Translations under genes and position numbers: made by a program | Shown here: piece by piece, positions 23,071-32,700 of the stretch | Position numbering within the stretch: the stretch's first letter is position 1 | Layout: each line of letters begins with the position of its first letter | Notes under the pieces: generated by a model | What the model was told of the DNA's origin: nothing | Seen by the model: the letters and a program-made list of their open reading frames with translations, nothing else | Databases searched by the model: none | Assembly: GCA_026119855.1 (NCBI GenBank) | Contig: JAOWBW010000145.1 | Coordinates: forward strand, 1,116,001-1,180,000 | DNA from: Campanula takesimana | Lineage: Eukaryota; Streptophyta; Magnoliopsida; Asterales; Campanulaceae | Direction: 5' to 3' | Length of the DNA stretch: 64,000 nt

Positions 23071-23243
23071 TGAGAGAGAGAGAGTGGGGGGGGGGGGGGG
23101 CGGTGAGTTAAATTTTGAAATTGGGAAAGTCGTGTGGGCGGGAAAGGGCGAAAATTTGGGGAGGGGGAAGGAATGATTTGAAGTAATGGCTTCAAATTCG
23201 GAAAATGTGATCGTTGGTAGACTTAGGGGACTGTTTGGTTGTA

Positions 23244-23504
23244 CTCTTTCTATCCCTAAATGAGTGTCCATTTTCAAAAAAAAAAATTATCTTTGAATGA
23301 GTATATTTTTTTAACATAACTTTTTCCCTAAACGTTTTTTTAAAAAAAAAAAATCACCCGTTTCTTATATCTTCAAAACAAAAGGTTTGTAAAGAATATT
23401 ACAAGATTATACATATGAATCGTTGTTACCAAATTGTTCAAAAAGTTGAGATTTTCAGTGTCCTTTAAAATGAAATTTTGACACTCATTTAGAGATAGAT
23501 GTAG
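23244..23504. mobile_element. MITE upstream of the chromomethylase promoter
   Basis: CTATCCCTAAATGAGTGTCC near the left end is inverted at about 23478-23500, with TA at the left border. About 260 bp, no coding. It lies within 310 bp of the start codon. Confidence 0.65.
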
Positions 23505-23618
23505 TAGTTTGTAGTGTTCATAAATCTAAATTCCTGGTTTCAAAAAAAAAAAAAAATCTAAATTCCTTGGTTTCAAACAAAATAAATACTGTATGTCCTT
23601 CAAAAAAATATATATATA

Positions 23619-23901
23619 CTCCCTCTGTCCCACCTTACTGGAGACTTATTTCCATTTTGATCCGTCCCACTTCACCTGAGACCCCTCAAAATGGAAATTT
23701 TTTTATAATTTTATATTCAATCTACCCACCCACTCATTCTCTCTCTTCATTTTCTACCACACAATTTATTCAACCAACCTGCTATTAACTCCACTCATTC
23801 TCTCTTTCTTCATTTTGTACCACACATTTTCTTTATTTTGTTCTTTTTCCTTAATTATTGTGCTCACCTCTTAGGTCTCAAATAAGGTGGGACGGGGGGA
23901 G
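23619..23901. mobile_element. Stowaway/mariner-like MITE
   Basis: Starts CTCCCTCTGTCCCACCTTA and ends with the inverse ending GACGGGGGGAG, flanked by TA; 283 bp. Internal CTCTCTTCATTTTCTACC words resemble those of the intron 19 MITE, suggesting related families. Confidence 0.82.
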
Positions 23902-23967
23902 TATATATACTTATGAGTTGGTTTTGGCCCTTTTGGAGGAAACTAGTTCTTCAATAAATTATAAAAA

Positions 23968-24036
23968 GTCCATTTTTAACCCTTAACCCTTAAACCCTAC
24001 ACCCTAAATCCTAAACCCTAAACCTTAAACCCGAAC
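23968..24036. repeat. Degenerate telomere-like repeat (CCCTAAA)n
   Basis: Several copies and near-copies of the plant telomere unit CCCTAAA stand in a row (for example CCTAAACCCTAAACC). Units are variable, as in an old interstitial tract. Confidence 0.7.
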
Positions 24037-24399
24037 CCTTATAAAACAATACTTTTTATAACTTATGGAGAAACTAGTTTTCCCAAAATTTTCTATGTAT
24101 GCTAATGCGAAAATCAGTTTCCTAATTTTTATATAACCATCATTTCTATACTGGATTATCAAATTTTTATAATAACCATCATTTCTATACTGGAGTAATA
24201 ATATAAAAACAAGAAAGTCTTACCATTTTTAGAATGTGACCCATATGCACCTCCAAAATATGAAAGTTGGGTAAATAAGGTCAAATATGTTATTATCTTT
24301 AATTTGACACAAGTAGTCAACTTTGCATGTAGATTGATTTTTACATGATACTTTTAATTTTTTTATTTAGTGAAAAAATAAATATTGATCAATATATAG

Positions 24400-25311
24400 G
24401 ATTTTTTTTTTCTTCAAATAATTCCCTTTTGAATCCATATGTACCAGAATGACACTAGGGAAAATTTATGTACCAAAATGACCACTTTGTGAGAACTGAG
24501 AGGTCGGCATTGGTAGTGCTGTTTTTGGTTTGAAGTTGTCGTTGGCAATGCCGATTTTAGGTTTAAAGTGAAGTCGGCATTGGCAACGCCGACTTTAGCT
24601 TTTTTTTTTTTTTTTTTGCCTATGCTGAAGTGCAAATTAGTGGTTTTCGTAGTCTTTTTTTTTATTTATTTTATTCCCGAAAGATGACTTTTTCTTGTTG
24701 TTAAGAACAATTTGTTTCATTGTTTGCACTACTTTTTTTTTTACTCCCTCCGTTCCAAAAAGTTAATCCCAATTTTTAATTGTCTACTTTTTCTTTTTCT
24801 TTTTTTGTCTAATTACTTGTTTCCATTTTTAATGATTTCCTATTTCCATTTTCAAACTGTTCATTAAATAGGAAATCATTAAAAATGGAAACAAGTAATT
24901 AGAGAAAAAAAGAAAAAGAAAAAGTAGACAATTAAAAATTGGGATTAACTTTCTGGAACGGAGGGAGTAAAAAAAAAAGTAGTGCAAACAATGAAACAAA
25001 CTGTTCCTAACAACAAGAAAAAGTCATCTTTCGGGAATAAAATAATAATAATAAAAAAAAAAGTCTAACGAAAACCACTAATTTGCACTTCAGCATAGGC
25101 AAAAAAAAAAAAAAAAAATAGCTAAAGTCGGCGTTGCCAATGCCGACTTCACTTTAAACCTAAAGTCGGCATTGCCAACGACGACTTCAAACCAAAAACG
25201 GCACTACCAATGCCGACTTCTCACAAAGTGGTCATTTTGGTACATAAATTTTCCCTAGTGTCATTCTGGTACATATGAATTCAAAAGGGAATTATTTGAA
25301 GAAAAAAAATC
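24400..25311. mobile_element. Mutator-like foldback element with 9-bp target duplication
   Basis: The two halves are nearly perfect reverse complements along the whole length: the left arm from GATTTTTTTT through AATTCCCTTTTGAAT, TGCCTATGCTGAAGTGCAAA and CATTGTTTGCACTAC is mirrored to 25311. AATATATAG flanks it at 24391-24399 and 25312-25320, a 9-bp duplication typical of Mutator-like elements. Each arm is about 340 bp without the nested MITE. The arms contain GTCGGCATTGG / CCAATGCCGAC words that are themselves inverted. No transposase is present. A transcript would fold into a long hairpin. Confidence 0.82.
24744..24967. mobile_element. Palindromic Stowaway-like MITE at the centre of the foldback
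   Basis: Starts CTCCCTCCGTTCC and ends with its inverse, flanked by TA (24742-24743 and 24968-24969). The arms, about 100 bp each, pair almost completely around a loop of about 20 bp near 24850-24868. On both sides lie inverted runs of T and A followed by GTAGTGC-type sequence of the host element, so the MITE sits exactly at the host's axis of symmetry. Confidence 0.85.
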
Positions 25312-25320
25312 AATATATAG

Positions 25321-26030
25321 TGACAAATTACTAATTGATATGGATAAAAGGCGTTGGAGTTTTTGCATGTAGATTGATTTTTATATGATACTTTTTAATG
25401 TGTCATTCTTATTCAGCTTATTAAAATTTATTTAAAATGAGTATAATTAACAGACCGTGCATCGCACGGGAGTAGCACTTGTCTTGATAAAGAAGGAATA
25501 CTGTAGTTGGCAATTCTGGTCTTGGGTAAGCATTTTTTCCAAAATTAATACTCCATCCGTCCCTCTTTAATCTACAAGAATTACCCATTTGGTTGTCCCA
25601 CTTTTTCAATTTGATGCATTGAACGGTGATTATCTACTCCTCTTTTATAGTATTTCAATTACATAATAAATAACTAATTATACTTTAAATCAAGATTGGA
25701 ATTAAATATTTAAAACTAAACATTTATTTTAGACGGATCTATAGTACATTTTTAAGTTGGTACATGAATGTGATTCATTTTGTATTTAAAATAACTAGTG
25801 AATAACCCGTGCTTTGCATGAAACTAATTTACTATTTTTTCGTATTTTTTTTTATGTTTTTATTTACTAATGTAACATAATAATTTTTTTAGTATAACTA
25901 TATTGTAAATGAATTAAAATGTTTGCTTATAAATTTAGGAGAATTGTGTTAATTTTTTAGTAATAATTATTATAATTAACTAATATTATTAATTTTCATT
26001 TTAACATATATAATAACTATTATTATTCAC
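25321..26030. other. AT-rich intergenic sequence
   Basis: No gene. CCGTGCATCGCACGG at 25455-25469 is a perfect 6-bp-stem hairpin, and a related phrase ACCCGTGCTTTGCATG occurs at about 25807. A MITE-like start (TACTCCATCCGTCCC) at about 25548 lacks a partner. Confidence 0.45.
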
Positions 26031-26633
26031 TGAACGACATAAACCGACCGAGATACTGGGCCACGACATGTACAGGCCCAAGCCCAGGAATCAAGGACCA
26101 AGACATGTCCCGGCTAGACATATGCCGAGCTGTGGTCCATATACCGACTTGTGCCGATTTAATAGGATAAGGTTACATCCCTAATATAACGCGGAATCAA
26201 CAAATAAGAGTCCAATCTCTGTACAAATAAAAGGATTCCTTACTTAACAAGGAGATCTCTTTTACACAGAAAAGAACGATCACAATCCTTATCAGGATTT
26301 CTATTTTCCTAAATACGAGTTCTACGTCAATACGGGCTCCTTGGCTTCCTTTACAAGTCAGGATTAATTCACCAACACATATGTAAACAGGCCCTCAATA
26401 CAAGAAAAGGGTAACGAATTCTCTTGGCTCTTACTCTAGTCAATTGATTTGTGTTTGTTTTATCTCATACAAAACATATTCTTACTCTCACGCCGGAGGG
26501 CCTTCACTGGTGAAGCCCCGGCTAGCTCACGTTTATTGTTTCGTGTGTGTAGATCCGATTGAGGAGTTCTCTTTGCTGGGACTATCTGAACCGTTCGACG
26601 AAAGGCTGATCCGGTACGTTTTTGGCAGCATCA
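26031..26633 (+). repeat. Ty3/gypsy LTR (Athila/Tat-like), borders approximate
   Basis: A block from TGAACGAC to GCAGCATCA is followed at about 26636 by TTGGTTCCATTGCTGGGAA, a diverged form of the tRNA-Asp-type PBS, and then by a gag start. This order makes it a 5' LTR on +. Terminal inversion is only TGA/TCA and no second copy is in the window. Confidence 0.55.
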
Positions 26634-26700
26634 GTTTGGTTCCATTGCTGGGAAACGATAGATCGGAGAACTTTTTGTCCGGATAAACCACAATCTCCTC

Positions 26701-27085
26701 ATGGCTGAAATACCAGCCGACGGGCAACAAGCAAGTGTTACGCCTGAAGGCGATCTCAATCCGCCACCACCTAACGTGGCCAATAACGCTGCTCTGACTC
26801 AAGGGCTCCTTCCTCCTCCGCCTCAACCCCATGGGGGCGGTATGCATACGCGTTCAAGAGGACCTCCACCTGAGGTTACATAAATCTATGGACGACGGAG
26901 GAGAACAACTACCCGACCTCAAAATAGTGAAGCTGGCCCATCAAGACCACAACCTTTAGATCGAAGAGCATTGCTTCTACAAAATCTCACGACTCTCCAA
27001 CAATTGGCTAACGCTCAAAGAGCTCTACTGGAGTATGACCCTGAGCACTCCATGGCACATCTCCTCCAGCCCTCCAGAACTAGGT
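26701..27085 (+). pseudogene. Gypsy gag N-terminus, truncated
   Basis: Starts MAEIPADGQQ and is proline-rich, with MHTRSRGPPP at about residue 48-57, as in gag N-termini of Tat/Athila elements. A TAA at 26881 interrupts the frame, which then continues (GRRRRTTTRPQ and a leucine/alanine-rich stretch) until it meets copia LTR sequence near 27085. The rest was lost in that deletion. Confidence 0.5.
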
Positions 27086-27500
27086 TCATAGTGTAAATAC
27101 TGCTACGTCCTCTACCAAGTTTGGTCAGAACTTGGATTTGGGTTAAGAGTACTATTAGATATCTCTAGTCTATTACAAGCACGGCTTTGCCGGTATACAA
27201 AGACTAAGTTCTAGAAATTTCTAATGGATCGTAAAACAAATCTGACCAAGTGTTTTTGAGCGGCAAGTTCAAGAGAACTTATCTCACTCAGGTGGGTGTG
27301 TGAATAACTTAAACAACGTATTCCTTAAATGATCTAGTTCGGGAATACTAACAATGTTGTTTGAGTTGGTGCACAAGTGTATGTCTTATTAAATGATCTA
27401 ATGATTATCTGGATACAGAATGTTTGAGTCTTTAATGAATACTCAAAAACATTCAACTCTCTTCAATGCTCTATTTTCACCAACCTTCTTCAATTGTCTA
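27083..27500 (-). repeat. Left copia LTR, outer part (truncated)
   Basis: From AGGTTCATAGTGTAAATAC on, matches 49945-50360 of the right LTR with few changes. The preceding sequence is gypsy gag, so the first 345 bp of the LTR are gone. Ends where the Tekay-type element inserted. Confidence 0.85.
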
Positions 27501-29721
27501 TGTCGCGCCCCGTACCCGTGGTCCTACTTGGCCCCACGCTCGGGACACGAGTGGAAGACGTTATAAAACTTTTCCCAAAATTTTTCGAAATATACTTTTA
27601 GAAAGTGGAATAAAAACACACTTGAAGTTCAAAGACTTCACTTAACTTGAAACAAACTTTTACAAACACTTTCACGACGAAAGTACTTAGCCCGAAGGCT
27701 TACAACTTTTAAACAACTATACATACATCAACATTTACCAAAATAGAGGTGACCATAAGAAAGTACGGGTACTCTACCCAAAGGGTTTACATTTACATAA
27801 TGTAACCTTCAACAAAACAAGTCCCAACTCTTACCAAACGAACGTCCTCCCGTGCCAAGTGTCCTATCCCCTGGACCCGCCTTTATCTAAAACAGTAAAC
27901 AAATAAGGGTGAGAATAAATCTCAGTAAGCTACTAAAATGCAACTACGTTACATGCTGATATGATGATCATAAAGAAACAATATCAACAGTAATCATATA
28001 GCATATAGCACATAACATCAACTCATATATCACATTAGTCACAGAGCCCACACTCCGGTGGATACCAAGCCAAGGTTTACCCAATAACCATAACTTATGA
28101 GAATACCAATTGAGAAACCCATCAGAGAAAACCATCTGAGCAGCATAAATAGCTGAAGCCGTCGGGATCCCGAAAACCAAACCATAACCAATAGAACCAA
28201 GTAACCAGAGAGGGAAATATGACACAAAGTCATAACCCAAATACTCACCAAGGGGAGCAATTCATCCCATCCAAGGCCAATCTGGACTGGGGAAACTAGA
28301 AGGCACAGTGGACACCTAATAGTGAACTTGGCTTGCGTGCCACTATAATTCTCCCACCGCGTGACTCACAAGCTCCAATGGAAAACCTTATAGTGGACTT
28401 ACCTGTACCACTATAATCTTTCCATTGGCTGACTCCATAACAAGACCAGCTGGACTTTCACAAAAAGCACAGTAATGAATACTTGCTAAACAAAACCCAA
28501 GGCATTTAATCCAAGAAGGAATTAAGCCAAAAACATCACAAGATGCACACGAAAGATTTCTCATAAAGAGTCCATAATAAGGACATTTAGTCACAACCCA
28601 ATCTTTTTCATCAACGACATAAAAGTCATACACATTCATGTTTAAGTCATAAGCCACCCCAAGGATCACAAAACACTTGTCCGCTTATACCCCATATAAC
28701 ACAAACTATCAAACCTTGGAAACAGGGGGGTGCGCACGCCTCACCCCATAGGGTGCGCGCGCTTCCAAGGACCAGAACTTCACTATTTTTGGTTCACTTA
28801 AGGGTGCGCGCGCCTCACCCAAAAGGATGCGCACGCCTCCCTTCTCCAGTCAATTTTTTCCTAGGTTGGTAACAATGGGTGCGTGCGCTTCCTTATATAG
28901 GGTGCGCGCGCCTCCTCCTATTTTGGGCCAAATCCCAGATTCTTCCTTAGTTCAATTTTTACTCCTTCCGTCCCACAAGCATAACATATACTGCACAACT
29001 TAATACACAATTTAGTACACAACATTGATACTTCATTAAGATTTCAATATAAGTTTCTAAGCCCTTTCCAAACTCAGCCAAACAAATTTCCATCTACTCC
29101 CTTTGTCCCAAAATTACAAGTATAGCAAATATTACCCAAATCACAAAATTAACAAGTAGGAGTATCATATATAGCATATATGACTATTTTAACATTTAAA
29201 GGGGAATTAGTAACTTACCTAGTTCCGGAAAAAGTACCGCTGAAATAAGTTTTGTTCGGCTAGGAATGACCTACTCAACGCCCTGATCATTTTTATATAA
29301 TTAGTTTTTAAAACGGGTAAGTAAATAAAAAGAATTAAATCAAAATGGGTTGAACTTACCTTTTTCTCCTAAACCCTAACTGATACGTAGAAAGTTGCAG
29401 AAGAATGTTGTTTACACAGTGAAGGAAGAGGGAAGGGAAAGTTTCCTTAAATATCTTTACCCAATTTTCATTTTGATCACCCAAGATTTGTTTTTAACAC
29501 TTTAGCCCCTAAACTTACATTTTCAACTAGGACCCTAAAGTTTCAACTTAATCATTTAACTCCTTTAATCATTATTTTTACTAACTAAGTAAATAACACA
29601 AATAATCAAGTATGATATGCAAATCATAAAATATGATGCAACACATAAAAATGCACATATAAATCAAATAAAAACCCCCCAAATTATAAAATAAATAGAA
29701 ACGGGTTTTGGGGTCGCTACA
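27501..29721 (-). repeat. 3' LTR of the Tekay/Del-type element
   Basis: Identical in structure to 34334-36555. On the minus strand it follows the purine tract and starts TGTAGCGACC. It holds a cluster of GGGTGCGCGCGCCTC-like words at 28728-28920. The open frames 27968-28240 and 28388-28669 recur in both LTRs and are regarded as non-genic. Confidence 0.93.
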
Positions 29722-29737
29722 ATCACTCCCCCTTAAT
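29722..29737 (-). other. Polypurine tract of the Tekay/Del-type element
   Basis: On the minus strand CATTAAGGGGGAGTGAT runs directly into the LTR start TGTAGCG. Confidence 0.85.
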
Positions 29738-29777
29738 GAAAATTCGTCCCGAATTTTAGGGTTACTTACCGAGGCCC

Positions 29778-32700
29778 TCAAACAACCAAGGGTACTTCCT
29801 CTCGATCTCTTCCCGAAGTTCCCAAGTCGATTCCTCCACATTGTGATTCCTCCACACAACTCGAACAAGAGGGATACTTTTGTGTTCTCAATTCTTGCAC
29901 CTTCGAATCAATGACTTGGACCGGATGTTCCTCATAAGACACACTCGGCTCAATATCCTCGGGTACCTCAGATAGAACATGAGAAGAATCATACACATAC
30001 TTCCGAAGCATAGAAACATGAAACACATTATGGATCTTATCAAGAGAAGGAGGTAAAGCAAGACGATAAGCCCGATCCCCCACTCTTCCAAGAATCTCAA
30101 ATGGACCAATAAACCTCGGAGCAAGCTTGCCTTTCTTCCCATATCTTCGAATACCAACCTTAGAGGAAACCTTCAAAAACACAAAGTCACCCTTTTCGAA
30201 CTCAAGGTCTCGCCTCCGATGATCAGCGTAGCTTTTCTGTCTACTCTGGGCAGTACTCAAACGATCTCGAATAAGTTTAACCTTCTCAACTGAATCATTA
30301 ACCATCTGAACACCCCAAATCTTGGCTTCTCCCACTTCATCCCAACAGATAGGAGACCGACATTTCCTCCCATACAAGGCTTCATAAGGAGCCATCCCAA
30401 TACTGGACTGAAAACTGTTATTATAAGCAAACTCTACGAGAGGCAAATGAATATCCCACGAATCTGAAAAATCCACTGAGCAAGCCCTCAACATATCCTC
30501 AAGAATCTGGATAGTTCTCTCGGACTGGCCATCTGTTTGAGGATGAAAAGCTGTACTAAATCTCAACTCTGAACCCAAAGCCTTCTGAAACGCTTGCCAA
30601 AACCGAGATGTGAATCTAGGGTCACGATCAGATACAATGCTCACTGGAACTCCATGTAACCTCACGATCTCATTAATGTACAAAGTTGCAAGCTTTTCCA
30701 TAGAATAACCGATCTCAATAGGTAGAAAATGAGAAGACTTTGTCAATCTATCAACAATCACCCAAACCGCATCAAACCTTCTTCGAGTACGAGGTAACCC
30801 TGTCACAAAATCCATGGTAACATGTTCCCACTTCCATTCTGGAATCTCCAACGGTTGAAGCAATCCTGGAGGCCTTTGATGTTCAGCTTTAACTTGTTGA
30901 CATGTTAAGCACTTGGATACATAATCCGCTATCTCTCTCTTCATATTATTCCACCAAAAGTGTTGCTTCAAATTCTGATACATTTTAGTACTCCCGGGAT
31001 GAATAGTATACCTTGATTTATGGCCTTCATCAAGAACTTGGTGTTTAATCCCATCAACATTAGGCACACACAACCGACCTCTGAAAGTCAATACCCCTTC
31101 AGGACTGAGGGAGAAATCCTCAAATTTACCATCTTTGATTTTATCCATAATCTTTACCAATTCCGGGTCATCCTTCTGAGCTTCCTTTATTTGTTGAACT
31201 AAAGTTGGAAATACTCGAATATTCGCAAAAATAGCTCCATGCTTTGATTCATAAGGACTCCAATCTCGAGCATCCTCCAACATCTTCCATTCCCGCACCA
31301 TCAATGAAGCTACATAAGACTTCCGGCTAATAGCATCAGCTACCACATTTGCCTTGCCCGGATGATAAGAAATTGTACAATCATAATCCTTCAATAGCTC
31401 CATCCATCTTCGTTGTCTATTATTCAACTCTTTCTGGGAGAAAAGATACTTCAAACTCTGATGATCTGTGAAAATCTCAAACTTTGCTCCGTAAAGATAA
31501 TGTTTCCACTTGTGCAATGCAAAGACAATAGCTGCAAGCTCCATGTCATGGGTAGGATAATTCTGCTCACTCGGAGTCAACTTCCTCGAAGCATATGCAA
31601 TCACCCTTCCATTCTGCATTAATACACACCCGAGGCCTTCTTTAGAAGCATCACTATAGATTACCAAATCATCATTACCATTAGGTAGGGCGAGAATAGG
31701 AGCTGTAGTCAATCTCTTCTTCAACTCTTCAAAACTAGCTTGACACTTTTCATCCCACACATAAGGAATATTCTTTCGAGTCAAATGAGTCAAGGGAGCT
31801 GCAATCTTAAAAAACCCCTCAATGAACCTTCTGTAGTACCCAGCTAACCCCAAGAAAATTCGAATTTCTGTAACTGATTCTGGCCTCCTCCAATTCACAA
31901 TAGCCTCAACTTTGGATGGATCAACTGATATACCTTTATTGGAGATCACATGCCCAAGAAAAGATACTTCATTGAGCCAAAAAGCACATTTACTGAATTT
32001 AGCAAACAACTGCTTCTCACGAAGAATAGATAAAACCATTCGTAAATGCTGCTCATGCTCCTCCCGGGACTTGGAATAAACCAGAATATCATCAATAAAT
32101 ACAACGACGAAGGTATCAAGATAAGGGTTAAAGACTCTGTTCATCATATCCATAAAAACAGCCGGAGCATTAGTCAACCCGAAAGGCATAACAAGAAACT
32201 CATAATGGCCATATCTACTACGAAAAGCAGTTTTAGAAATGTCTTCAGAACGGATTTTCAACTGATGGTACCCACTCCTCAAGTCAAGTTTTGAAAAGAC
32301 AACTGACCCTTGAAGTTGATCAAATAAATCATCAATATGAGGAAGCGGATATTTATTCTTTATAGTTACCTGATTCAGCTTTCTGTAGTCAATACACAGC
32401 CTCAAGGACCCATCTTTCTTTTTAACAAACAATACTGGAGCTCCCCACGGGGATACACTAGGAAGAATGAATCCTCGATCAAGTAACTCTTGCAACTGAA
32501 CCTTCAACTCTTTCAATTCAGCTGGGGCCATTCTGTAAGGTGCCTCAGATATAGGAGCCGTACCTGGAAGTAAGTCAATACAGAACTCTATTTCCCGGCC
32601 AGGAGGCATAGCATACTCAGAAGAAAATACATCTGAAAATTCTTTAACAATAGGCACATCCTCAATATCAGGAACCCTTTTAGTAGTATCCAAAACACTA

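Noticed and set aside
22678..23176. Plus-strand frames overlapping chromomethylase exon 1 and its leader
   Set aside because: Antisense shadows of the acidic N-terminal coding and CT-rich leader.
25455..25469. Hairpin CCGTGC-ATC-GCACGG as a possible Helitron 3' end
   Set aside because: No CTRR terminus at the required distance, no TC start and no Rep/helicase coding were found.
27968..28240. Open frame with hydrophobic residues that also occurs at 34801-35073
   Set aside because: The duplication is explained by the two LTRs of one element; the frame has no family match I recognise and lies in the LTR.
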